Positions 53,570 to 62,128 of a stretch of 64,000 nucleotides of DNA are shown in pieces. Where the stretch lies: contig OZ241366.1 of NCBI GenBank assembly GCA_965199905.1, positions 3,906,001-3,970,000 of the forward strand, given 5' to 3'. The translations under genes were made by a program, and so were the position numbers. The notes beneath the pieces were generated by a model, which did no database searches, had not been told where the DNA came from, and saw nothing but the letters and a program-made list of their open reading frames with translations. Numbering within the stretch: position 1 is the stretch's first letter; each line of letters begins with the position of its first letter. The DNA comes from Ilyomonas sp965199905. Its GTDB lineage: Bacteria; Bacteroidota; Bacteroidia; Chitinophagales; Chitinophagaceae.

Positions 53570-54862
53570 ATGAAAACATATTTTTTTCTTCTTTTCTTCC
53601 TCGTTTCATCTTCTCTTTTTGCGCAGGATGATGTGGCGCCGGCGCCAAAACAAACGCAGCCAATTGCCATTACCAATGCAACGGTTCATGTTGGCAATGG
53701 TCAGGTATTAAATAATGCAACGGTGCTTATCAGCAATGGTAAAATAGCAGCCGTTGGCACCGATGTGATGTACGCTATGGATGCGAAAGTGATCAACGCA
53801 CAGGGCAGGCATGTGTATCCGGGTTTCATTTTATCCAATACCAATGTTGGTCTTGTAGATGTAGAGAATGTGCGGGCTACCAGCGATGCAGAAGAGATTG
53901 GCGATTACAACGCCAGCGTGCGTTCTATCGTGGCTTACAATGCCGAGCAGAAAGTGATTAACACGCTTCGTCCGGAAGGCATCTTGCTGGCGAATATTGT
54001 TCCCGAAGGAAGCTTGTTAAGCGGCTCTTCATCGGTGGTGCAACTGGATGCCTGGACGTGGAAAGATGCAACGTATGTAATGGATAACGGGATTCATTTT
54101 TACATGCCTTCTTTATTAGCACCACCGCCCGGCAGGCGCAGGGCAGAAACTGATACAGACCCTGTAAAAGAAGGATTGCAAAAAGTAGATGACTTTAAAG
54201 CATTTTTAAAAGAAGCAAAAGCGTATCTGAAAAGAAAGTCGCCGGAAGAAACCAATCTGAAATATGCAGCTGTGAAAGGCTTGTTCGACAGCACCCAAAA
54301 GCTGTACGTACATGCCAGTACAGTAAAGCAAATACTGGTGGCTATTGACATTGCAAAAGATGTTTCTGGTCCGCTTGTCATTGTGGGCGGCGAAGATAGC
54401 TGGCAGCTTGCCGGCTTGCTGAAGCAATACAATATCCCGGTGATTCTTACGCGTATGCACACGTTGCCTGTTGCAGAAGATGATGATTTAGACCAACCTT
54501 ATAAAACGCCATTTTTATTGCATCAGGCAGGCGTTCTGTTTGCCATCAATGATGAAGATGAACAAACGCGCGGGCGCAACTTAGCTTTTAATGCAGGCAC
54601 GGCTGTAGCTTATGGTTTAACCAAAGAAGAAGCTTTATCTGCCATTACTTTACATGCGGCGAAAATATTAGGCATTGATTCTTTGACAGGTAGCATTGAA
54701 AAGGGGAAAGATGCCAACCTGTTTATCTCGGATGGTGATGCCCTTGATATGCGCACTAATTTGTTATCGCATGCTTTTATACAAGGCAGGGAAATTCCTC
54801 TTGTGAGTCATCAGACTGAATTGTTTGAGAAGTATGAAAAGAAGTATGGCGCGATGAAGTAG
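53570..54862 (+). CDS. Amidohydrolase-like protein lacking the metal ligand pair
   Basis: 430 residues with a signal peptide (to about LFAQ, residue 18). It has the composite beta-sandwich start (ITNATVHVGNGQVLNNATVL) and end (IEKGKDANLFISDGDAL) of amidohydrolases. The motif that should contain HxH reads FILSNTNVG (Asn90 and Asn92). Later helices and a CxNxD-like region are also altered. It is therefore probably an inactive partner or a protein-binding subunit of the 1017-residue enzyme encoded 85 bases upstream. Confidence 0.82.
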   Translation: MKTYFFLLFFLVSSSLFAQDDVAPAPKQTQPIAITNATVHVGNGQVLNNATVLISNGKIAAVGTDVMYAMDAKVINAQGRHVYPGFILSNTNVGLVDVENVRATSDAEEIGDYNASVRSIVAYNAEQKVINTLRPEGILLANIVPEGSLLSGSSSVVQLDAWTWKDATYVMDNGIHFYMPSLLAPPPGRRRAETDTDPVKEGLQKVDDFKAFLKEAKAYLKRKSPEETNLKYAAVKGLFDSTQKLYVHASTVKQILVAIDIAKDVSGPLVIVGGEDSWQLAGLLKQYNIPVILTRMHTLPVAEDDDLDQPYKTPFLLHQAGVLFAINDEDEQTRGRNLAFNAGTAVAYGLTKEEALSAITLHAAKILGIDSLTGSIEKGKDANLFISDGDALDMRTNLLSHAFIQGREIPLVSHQTELFEKYEKKYGAMK

Positions 54863-55180
54863 TACGTACTCGCGTCATTCTATGTTTGTTATTATAGGTA
54901 AACAGGAAGAACTTTGTTGGTAAAAAAAGGAATCAGACAGAAGCGGAGGAAGGGACAAGACTGTGGAGCGTCATGGGTCCATTAAAAGAGACTGCGCGGA
55001 ATGCAAGTGCCTTACATCATTCTGAAAGCGTCATAATACAATCATCAGATTTCGCAAAAAGCCCTCGCAAAAGTGATTAAACTATAAAGCATTGTTGAGG
55101 GCAATTACGGAATGACGGCGCAGCAGTTTCACTATTTTCATTCTTAACTCTGTGCTGCTTTATGCCTTTATGTTTCCGTG
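54863..55180. other. Intergenic region, no gene
   Basis: No ORF with coding character. A short inverted repeat (GCCCTC near 55061 with GAGGGC near 55095) has no T-run. The region ends at repeat copy G. Confidence 0.4.
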
Positions 55181-55280
55181 GCTAAAAAAAGCTCAATCAT
55201 TGCCCCGAACCCTTCTGTGTGCGACGCAACAGGCGATACAGAAAAGCGACGGACGATGGTTATCAAAAGAAAAAACATTT
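55181..55280 (+). repeat. Dispersed intergenic repeat, copy G
   Basis: A short copy: GGCTAAAAAAAGCTCAATCA, TTGCCCCGAACCC, a core with TTCTGT ... ACAGAA, then AAAAGCGACGGACGATGGTT and ATCAAAAGA. It lies 100 bases upstream of the antiporter start. The first bases of the overlapping plus-strand frame at 55178 lie in this repeat, which argues against that frame. Confidence 0.8.
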
Positions 55281-55379
55281 ATAACTGCAAAAGCCATGAT
55301 ATAACTGAACATGCCCGCAGCTCATACCTCACCGCTCACAGCTCCCTTTCACTACATTTGATAACAAAACAACGCAACC

Positions 55380-57005
55380 ATGCACAACACGCTTCTTTTA
55401 TACATCATTCTCATTCTCGTTATCCTGTTCCTGGTGATGCTGTCGCAGAAGCTGAAGGTGGCGTATCCCATCATGCTGGTGCTGGGTGGGTTGGTCATTT
55501 CGTTTTTGCCATGGCTGCCGCAGATCAAGATCAACCCCGATATCATTTTCGTTATCTTTCTGCCGCCACTGCTGTACGAAGCTGCGTGGCAGGTATCGTG
55601 GAAAGAGTTTTGGCGCTGGCGGCGCGTAATCACCGTGTTTGCCTTTCTCATTGTCATCCTCACATCGGTGGTGGTGGCGTATGTATCGCGCAGCATTATT
55701 CCCGGCTTCACGCTGGCGCTTGGTTTTTTGTTGGGTGGCATCGTATCGCCGCCCGATGCAGTGGCAGCCACCACCATTTTTAAAAGCATCAAAGTGCCCA
55801 AAAGCACCATCAATATTGCGCAGGGCGAAAGTCTGCTGAACGATGCAGCGAGCTTAGTCGTTTTCCAGTTTGCACTACAGGCAGTAAACACAGGCACCTT
55901 CCATTTTGGCGATGCCGCGCTGCGTTTTTTCCTTGTCATATTTGGTGGCGTGGGGGTTGGGTTGCTGATAGCCTGCGTAATGTATGTGCTTCACCGCTGG
56001 ATGCCCACTACGGCCAATATGGACATCATCCTGTCTATCATTACACCTTATTTTATGTACATCATTGCCGAGAAGCTGCATGTGTCGGGTGTGCTGGCCG
56101 TGGTAAGCGGCGGGCTGTTTCTTTCGCAACGCCGCAACGTTATCTTTTCGTACCGCAGCCGCTTTCAGGGCGCGGGCGCGTGGTCTATTGTGGGCTTTGT
56201 GCTAAACGGTTTGGTGTTTATGCTGATTGGTTTGGTGCTGCCCGATGTGGTGAAAGGATTAGACGGCACCAGCCTGTGGAGCGCGGTGGGCTATGGCTTG
56301 CTTATTTCGGCGGTTCTTGTGGTAGGGCGGCTGCTGAGTACGCTGGGCAGCTCGGTGTTTACGGTGTTCATAAGCCGGTACATTACCGTGGCTTATGCAC
56401 GACCGGGCTGGCGCGGTCCTCTCGTGCTGGGTTGGGCAGGTATGCGTGGCGTGGTATCCTTGGCGGCGGCTCTTTCCATTCCCGTGTTTTTAGATGGCAG
56501 CAAAGAGCCTTTTCCGCAGCGCAACCTCATTATTTTTATCACGTTTATTGTTATTCTTATCACGCTTGTATGCCAGGGCTTAACACTGCCGCTGGTGGTA
56601 AAATGGGCGAAGCCGGAAGATGATTTCAGCCCTCTCACTTTTGAAGAGCAGGACGCAAAACTGGCAAAGAAACTGGCGAAAGCCGGCCTGCTTTTTTTAG
56701 ACGAAAAATATAAAGATGATATTGCCGGTAACGAGCTGCTGAAAAACCTGCAGCACCGCTACGAAACTGATATTTCCATACTTGAGGAGGGCGATGCCCA
56801 TACCTTATCGGAAGCCGGCAACGGCTCGCTTACCCGGTACCTGAAGGTATCTACCGAGTTGTTTGAAGAACAAAGAAATCTTCTGCAGAAAATAAATAAA
56901 AAGCAGGAAGTGGATGAGGATGTGATCCGCAAATACCAGAACCTGCTCGACATAGAAGAAGAAAAAATACGCCTGCGGGTGAATGAGGATGGAGAGGAAG
57001 TTTGA
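55380..57005 (+). CDS. Na+/H+ antiporter, CPA1 (NhaP/NHE) family
   Basis: 541 residues with about 12 transmembrane helices and a cytoplasmic tail of roughly 130 residues. Transport motifs: DIIFVIFLPPLLYEAAW (TM2-3), GGIVSPPDAVAATTIFKSIKVP (TM5, with the ion-binding PPDA), GESLLNDAASLVVF and GWAGMRGVVSLAAALSIP. This is the plasma-membrane cation/proton exchange family. The tail is predicted helical (EEQDAKLAKKLAKAGLLFL) and may be regulatory. A 46-base gap separates the stop from a tract of heptamer repeats. Confidence 0.92.
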   Translation: MHNTLLLYIILILVILFLVMLSQKLKVAYPIMLVLGGLVISFLPWLPQIKINPDIIFVIFLPPLLYEAAWQVSWKEFWRWRRVITVFAFLIVILTSVVVAYVSRSIIPGFTLALGFLLGGIVSPPDAVAATTIFKSIKVPKSTINIAQGESLLNDAASLVVFQFALQAVNTGTFHFGDAALRFFLVIFGGVGVGLLIACVMYVLHRWMPTTANMDIILSIITPYFMYIIAEKLHVSGVLAVVSGGLFLSQRRNVIFSYRSRFQGAGAWSIVGFVLNGLVFMLIGLVLPDVVKGLDGTSLWSAVGYGLLISAVLVVGRLLSTLGSSVFTVFISRYITVAYARPGWRGPLVLGWAGMRGVVSLAAALSIPVFLDGSKEPFPQRNLIIFITFIVILITLVCQGLTLPLVVKWAKPEDDFSPLTFEEQDAKLAKKLAKAGLLFLDEKYKDDIAGNELLKNLQHRYETDISILEEGDAHTLSEAGNGSLTRYLKVSTELFEEQRNLLQKINKKQEVDEDVIRKYQNLLDIEEEKIRLRVNEDGEEV

Positions 57006-57048
57006 AGTGGGTTTATGATTTTTGATTGATCATTTGTGATGTAAGTAA

Positions 57049-57090
57049 GTAGTATGTAGTATGTAGTATGTAGTATGTAGTATGTAGTAT
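57049..57090. repeat. Heptamer tandem repeat GTAGTAT x 6
   Basis: Six perfect copies of the 7-base unit GTAGTAT are followed by a decayed unit (GTGTTATG). They are in the 998-base gap after the antiporter gene, and not a CRISPR array: the units are contiguous and without spacers. Confidence 0.88.
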
Positions 57091-57117
57091 GTGTTATGTT
57101 CGACTACCATCTACCAA

Positions 57118-57159
57118 CCATCAACCATCAACCATCAACCATCAACCATCAACCATCAA
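57118..57159. repeat. Heptamer tandem repeat CCATCAA x 6
   Basis: Six perfect copies of CCATCAA, preceded by a decayed unit CCATCTACCAA. The tract lies only 27 bases after the GTAGTAT tract and has an unrelated unit. Confidence 0.88.
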
Positions 57160-57170
57160 CCGTTAACCTT

Positions 57171-57706
57171 ATGCTATACAAATACTTACCACCGGGTTTA
57201 GCAAGCTTTTGCCGCTTGCGTTTTGCGCCGGCGCTGCCACAAACACGCGCGTACCGGATGAAATACTTTTCAGGCATTCGCGGGTTGAGCTTGCGGGGAA
57301 CATAATCACATTTGCCTTTGATGAAAACTGTAGGTGGTTGCTTACAAGGGTAACGCCCGGTACCTTATTACTGCCCGATGTTTTGGTATTATCGAAGCCG
57401 GCGCTGGCTATCATTTTAGTATTTCCTCTTTGTCGTTGCGCTCACATACGCCTGTGTTTCCATCATGTCGTTGCTATCCGCCATCACGGCTTAATACTTT
57501 GCCCTGTCCGTAAGGCTATTGAAACACCTGATTCTGAAGTTTTAATAGCGCAGGACTTTAACCAACGATTTACTTACTTCTTTAGCGATATTCGAACATT
57601 GAATGATTTGATTCATTCGCTTAACCTGGAAGAATTTTTCTGTAATAATGAAACGCCTCAATCGTGGAGCTATTACGACATTCCAAAAAAGGAAAGAATA
57701 GATTAA
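57171..57706 (+). pseudogene. Possible decayed gene after the heptamer tracts
   Basis: A start MLYKYLPPGLAS at 57171 reads for 44 codons, and another plus-strand frame (57209-57706) continues with a plausible C-terminus (FFSDIRTLNDLIHSLNLEEF then WSYYDIPKKERID). The opening MLYKYLPP is like that of DUF2971-type proteins, but the rest does not match. The frames overlap without a single clean join. This is a weak call; the rest of the 998-base gap shows no gene. Confidence 0.25.
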
Positions 57707-58003
57707 CAGGAAGCTCGTTTATAAATTGTTTGTCAATAGCGTGTTTTCACGGCAATATATTGCGTTGCCTCCGGCAAAGCACTGAACGAGACAGACCCGG
57801 CAGGAATTAGCTTTGCAACAATAGTAAGCGACGTAATTCATCTTTTACAACTAACAGGCGAGGCAAATCTCGTACCTGACAGGAACTGCCAAATTTTATC
57901 CTCATTTTAATCTTATATTATTTTTATATAAGTAATTTTTGCACATTAAAAAACCTGGCATGTTTTTTAGCTCTATTTGACTTTTTTTTACCTGATTATA
58001 ACT

Positions 58004-58234
58004 ATGATTATTCAATCAACAATTTCTATATTATTTCCATTAAAAGAAACGGAATTAGCTATACAGGCGGTATCTGTTGACGGCACCATCAGCCTTGTTG
58101 AAGTGACGATAGAAGGCGCGCCCATTTCCTTTAACCGCGATGCAAACGGTCGTTTTAAAAACAGCAGCCACTGCGATGTTGAGCCTGCTTATATAGCCTA
58201 CATTGAAAGGCAGCTAAGCCGGCAGTTTAATTAA
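58004..58234 (+). CDS. Small hypothetical protein (76 aa)
   Basis: 76 residues (MIIQSTISILFPLKETELAI at the start, then VDGTISLVEVTIEGAPISF and CDVEPAYIAYIERQLSRQFN). Beta-strand-rich with an amphipathic end, no signal or membrane segment, no recognised family. The start at 58004 is preferred to an in-frame ATG nine codons upstream. Repeat copy H follows 19 bases after the stop. Confidence 0.5.
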   Translation: MIIQSTISILFPLKETELAIQAVSVDGTISLVEVTIEGAPISFNRDANGRFKNSSHCDVEPAYIAYIERQLSRQFN

Positions 58235-58253
58235 AAGAGACTTCCTTTTGTTT

Positions 58254-58400
58254 ATTATTCGCTTTTATAAAGCCCAATCATTGCTCCTCCGAACTTTAAT
58301 GGGAGGATTCTTGCTGCTTTAACACGCCAAAAGCACAACCGCAGCTTAATTGATAGAAAGACGATGGTCACCAAAAATAGATTTGTATTGTTTCAAAATA
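58254..58400 (+). repeat. Dispersed intergenic repeat, copy H
   Basis: ATTCGCTTTTATAAAGCC, CAATCATTGCTCCTCCGAAC, TTTAATGGGAGGATTCTTGC, a core with GCTGC ... GCAGC, then AAGACGATGGTCACCAAAAA and a tail TTTGTATTGTTTCAAAATA. It occupies the gap between the 76-codon gene and the convergent DoxX gene. Confidence 0.82.
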
Positions 58401-58484
58401 TCAAACAACAGTATCTATATCAGAACAATACAAGTAAAGCAAAAACTTTGCGGAAGAGTTTTAAAAAAGGAGAGAAAGCAGAAA

Positions 58485-58907
58485 TTATTTCCTGTTAATC
58501 ATACCATCAACACTAATGTCGCCGGGACCGCAAAGCATGATGCTGACAAATGCCGTAAGATAAAAAATGGCAAGTTCAGAATCCATAAAATCTTTACCTG
58601 CATCGGCGCCGTAAATAGCAACCAGCATAGCAAAAATGATAGGAATGCAAGCCCAGCGTGTAAACAAGCCGAGCACTATGAGAAGACTGCAAAAAATTTC
58701 AGCAAAGAGAACGAGAATCAGGGAAGCTTTAGAGCCAAAACCCATGAAATTATAAAAGGTAATTTTAAGCGTGGCGAAGTTCATTACCTTCTGTATAAAT
58801 CCGTGCTTAACCATCAACATTAAACCAAAGCTGACACGCAATAAAAGCAAAGCAATATTGAACGAATTGGTGCTATAGCTGATAGATGTGAACGTAAATC
58901 TTTTCAT
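58485..58907 (-). CDS. DoxX family membrane protein
   Basis: 140 residues, four transmembrane helices. LLLLRVSFGLMLMVKHGFIQK near the N-terminus and the following SLILVLFAEIFCSLLIVLGLFTRWAC (split: LVLFAEIFCSLLIVLG and TRWACIPIIFAML) are the DoxX pattern. Membrane proteins of this family are linked to redox and oxidative-stress roles; the exact function here is unknown. The promoter at 58922-58954 is a canonical match. Confidence 0.88.
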   Translation of the reverse strand: MKRFTFTSISYSTNSFNIALLLLRVSFGLMLMVKHGFIQKVMNFATLKITFYNFMGFGSKASLILVLFAEIFCSLLIVLGLFTRWACIPIIFAMLVAIYGADAGKDFMDSELAIFYLTAFVSIMLCGPGDISVDGMINRK

Positions 58908-58921
58908 CCAATAGGTTTGTA

Positions 58922-58954
58922 CAAAAATAGATTATTCGTATTCTTTATCCACAA
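58922..58954 (-). promoter_or_regulatory. Canonical promoter of the DoxX gene
   Basis: On the minus strand TTG (58952-58954) and TATTTTTG (58922-58929) are separated by 22 bases, a full match to the Bacteroidota consensus. The ATG of the DoxX gene is 14 bases downstream. Confidence 0.75.
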
Positions 58955-59069
58955 GCGGAAAGCTTTCTTTATGCACATGAAGGTCACAATTACTTTCGCC
59001 GCTCTTTTTCAAGTTTTATTATGAGCCGCAAAAAAATATTTGTGGCTCACTCATCGTTCACAAAAATCT

Positions 59070-62000
59070 ATGATATTGAAAAAAGTATTGTTCTGCTGCC
59101 TCTTGTTATCTGCTGCGCAATACGGACTGTTTGCCCAGGCAACTCAAATAAATAAAGACCCGGATGAAGATTTTAAGCTGGCTAAAGAACTATATCAAAA
59201 AGGTGAGTTTAGCCTTGCCTACCCGCTCTTTAAACAGGTAAGCGCCGGCGATAGATACAGCCACAGCAACCTGCCGGTTTCAACAGCGCTGGAAGCCGGT
59301 TATTATTCCATTGCCTGCAACCTGCAACTGAATGATGCCACTGTAGAGCGCGATGCTAAAACCTTCATTATATCAGAACACAATGCGCCGCGCGTGCAGA
59401 TGATGAGCTACCAACTGGCTGAATATTATTACCGTAAAAAAGACTTCATCAATGCTATAGAATATTATGAAAAAGCAGGGCTTGACAACTTAAGCAACAG
59501 CGATATTTCGGTGATGAAGTTTCATGAAGCGTATGGTTATTTTACCATGAAGCGCTTTGCCGAAGCGAAGCCTTTGTTTAATGATATCAGGCAGATAGAA
59601 ACCGACCCGAACTATATTGACGCGAACTATTATTACGGCTATATTTTATTCAGCGAGAAAAATTATAAAGGCGCACTGGAAGCTTTTAAAGTGGTGCAGG
59701 ACAAGCCCAATTATCAAAGCATTGTACCTTATTATATAACGGAGATTTATTACTTCAACGGCGATAAAGACAAAGCCATAGAAAGCGCAGAAGCCGCGCT
59801 GCAAAAGGGAAATCAATACTATGCGTTGCAATTAAAGCAACTGTTGGGGCATGCATATTTTGAGAAAAAACAATTCAGCAAAGCCTTGCCTTATTTAGAA
59901 GAGTATGTGCAGAACACAGAAAAAGTAAGGCGCGAAGATTTGTATGAACTGAGCTATTGCTATTACGTAGCCAGGCAATGGAACAAAGCCATAACAGGCT
60001 TTAAAGAATTGGGCGGAAAGCAAGATTCGCTGGCGCAAAACAGTATGTATTTGTTGGGCGATGCGTACTTAAAAACCGATCAGAAAGCCAGTGCGCGCAG
60101 TGCGTTTTTATTTTGCGAATTGAACAGCAGTAACGGAACACAAAAAGAGATATCGCAGTTCCTGTATGCGAAGCTTTCGTATGAGCTGGGCTACCAGGAT
60201 GTGGCATTAACTGAATTGGAAAACTTCAATGCAACTTATCCCAGGTCTTCTTACATAAGCGAAGCGAGAGAGCTGTTGGTGCAGGTGCTTGCGAATACAA
60301 ATAATTATAAAGATGCGCTCGCATTGATTCAAAGCCTGCCATCGCAAAGCGAGAGCGCACAACGTGTATATCCGCGCATTTTATATGGACGTGCGGTTGA
60401 GTTGGTGAATGACCAGCAGATAAATGATGCAGATGCATTGTTGAACAAGGTTCTTGCAGTGCCTTATAATGATGCGCAATTACAGCCCGCGATGTTCTGG
60501 AAAGGAGAGATTGCTTATCGAAATGACAAGCCAGATTCGGCTGTTTATTTCTTACAAAACTATCTGCGTAAGCCCGCAACGTATGGCGAAATAAACCCGC
60601 AGGATGCGCAATATATTTTAGGCTACAGCTACCTGAAGCTTGAAGATTATAGTAACGCTTTGCAGAGTTTTGAAGCCGTTACAACCACTGTTACTACAGC
60701 ATCTTCCAATACACAACAGGATGCTTACCTGCGCAGTGCCGATTGTTATTTTATGCGGAAGAACTACAGCAAAGCTTTGCAGATGTATGAAACGGAAATT
60801 GCTTTAAATCTGCCTTCGGCTGATTATGCGTATTACCAGAAAGCCATCATTGCCGGCGCTGCTAATAACACAACTGATAAGCTGGCTTTACTGCATTCTT
60901 TCATCCAGAAATATCCCTCTTCTGTATTGGTGCCTGATGCCAATATGGAAACAGCAAACACATATATGGCTGGCGAAAATTTCACTGGCGCACTTGCACC
61001 GCTGAATGCCATTTTAAGTAACAAAAATGCAGTGAACTATAAGCCGGAAGCGTTGCTGAAACTTGGCGTTTGTTATTTCAATTTAAACAACAACGATGAA
61101 GCGTTGAACCGCTTTAAAGCGTTGCTGTCAAACTATCCAAACTCTGCAGAAAGCAATGATGCGGTGGAATACGTAAGAGACATTTTTGTAAGCAAGCAAC
61201 AGCCACAACAGTTTGTAACATTCATGCGTGAGAACGGAAAAGATGTAAGCGCATCCGAAGAAGATTCGCTTACCTACACATCAGCATTCATCAGCTACAA
61301 TAACAAAAATACTGATGCGGCTTTACGTGGTTTTCAAACGTATCTCACACAATTTCCCGATGGTCAGTATGCAGTAGATGCCGGTTACTTTGCAGCTACC
61401 ATTTATAACGATAGAAAAGACTTCAGGAATGCGTTGAACTACTTTAACGGCGTAGCAGATAAAGCACCGAATAAATATGCAGAGCAAGCTGTGTTGGCGG
61501 CTGCGCGCATAAGTTACTTCGAGATAAAAGATTATGAAAAAGCAGAGCAATATTTTGCGCAGCTAAAAACAATAACAACCAGCCAGGATACGAAGCTGGA
61601 AAGCATGAGAGGCTTGCTTCGCTGTCAATATAAGCTCTCGCAGTTTACCGCGGATGCCATGCAAAATGCCCGTGATTTATTGGCAGAAAAAGGCATTGCT
61701 GCAGATGATAAAATGATTGGCAATATGGTGATTGCCAAAGCTGCACAGGCGGGCGGGCAAACCTCCGATGCATTATCATCTTACAGTGCTGTGGTATCGC
61801 TTGGCAAGTCGGAATATGCCGCCGAAGCGCGGTATCGCATTGCTGAAATTTACCTCGCGCAAAACCAGTTTCAATTGGCAGAGAAAGCAGGCTTTGATGT
61901 CATCAACAAAGCCGGATCTTACGATTACTGGATTACGAAAGCTTACATGCTGTTAGGCGATGTTTACTTTAAACAACAGGACTATTTTAATGCGGAAGCG

Positions 62001-62117
62001 ACGTTAAAAAGCGTGGTGGAAAATGCCAATGACGCTGCCCTGAAAACCGAAGCGCAGCAAAAGCTTGATACCGTGATTTCAGAAAAAGAAAAATACAGCA
62101 AAGTAGAACCACAATAG
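59070..62117 (+). CDS. Large secreted TPR-repeat protein
   Basis: 1015 residues with a signal peptide (MILKKVLFCCLLLSAAQYGLFAQ) and many tetratricopeptide units along the whole chain, for example residues near 130 (AEYYYRKKDFINAIEYYEKAG), KALPYLEEYVQ, ALQKGNQYYALQLKQLLGHAYF (split), YLRSADCYFMRKNYSKALQMY and a terminal AEATLKSVVENAN. TPR arrays are scaffolds for protein partners in the periplasm. The stop is 11 bases before the next ATG, so the barrel protein is in the same operon. The start at 59070 begins the signal; the upstream frame adds 10 residues. Confidence 0.88.
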   Translation: MILKKVLFCCLLLSAAQYGLFAQATQINKDPDEDFKLAKELYQKGEFSLAYPLFKQVSAGDRYSHSNLPVSTALEAGYYSIACNLQLNDATVERDAKTFIISEHNAPRVQMMSYQLAEYYYRKKDFINAIEYYEKAGLDNLSNSDISVMKFHEAYGYFTMKRFAEAKPLFNDIRQIETDPNYIDANYYYGYILFSEKNYKGALEAFKVVQDKPNYQSIVPYYITEIYYFNGDKDKAIESAEAALQKGNQYYALQLKQLLGHAYFEKKQFSKALPYLEEYVQNTEKVRREDLYELSYCYYVARQWNKAITGFKELGGKQDSLAQNSMYLLGDAYLKTDQKASARSAFLFCELNSSNGTQKEISQFLYAKLSYELGYQDVALTELENFNATYPRSSYISEARELLVQVLANTNNYKDALALIQSLPSQSESAQRVYPRILYGRAVELVNDQQINDADALLNKVLAVPYNDAQLQPAMFWKGEIAYRNDKPDSAVYFLQNYLRKPATYGEINPQDAQYILGYSYLKLEDYSNALQSFEAVTTTVTTASSNTQQDAYLRSADCYFMRKNYSKALQMYETEIALNLPSADYAYYQKAIIAGAANNTTDKLALLHSFIQKYPSSVLVPDANMETANTYMAGENFTGALAPLNAILSNKNAVNYKPEALLKLGVCYFNLNNNDEALNRFKALLSNYPNSAESNDAVEYVRDIFVSKQQPQQFVTFMRENGKDVSASEEDSLTYTSAFISYNNKNTDAALRGFQTYLTQFPDGQYAVDAGYFAATIYNDRKDFRNALNYFNGVADKAPNKYAEQAVLAAARISYFEIKDYEKAEQYFAQLKTITTSQDTKLESMRGLLRCQYKLSQFTADAMQNARDLLAEKGIAADDKMIGNMVIAKAAQAGGQTSDALSSYSAVVSLGKSEYAAEARYRIAEIYLAQNQFQLAEKAGFDVINKAGSYDYWITKAYMLLGDVYFKQQDYFNAEATLKSVVENANDAALKTEAQQKLDTVISEKEKYSKVEPQ

Positions 62118-62128
62118 AACCAAAGCTC

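Noticed and set aside
55178..55783. 201-codon plus-strand open frame
   Set aside because: It begins in repeat copy G and overlaps the antiporter gene in another frame, with a histidine-rich random composition.
57049..57159. CRISPR array
   Set aside because: Units are seven bases and contiguous; there are no spacers and no cas genes in the window.
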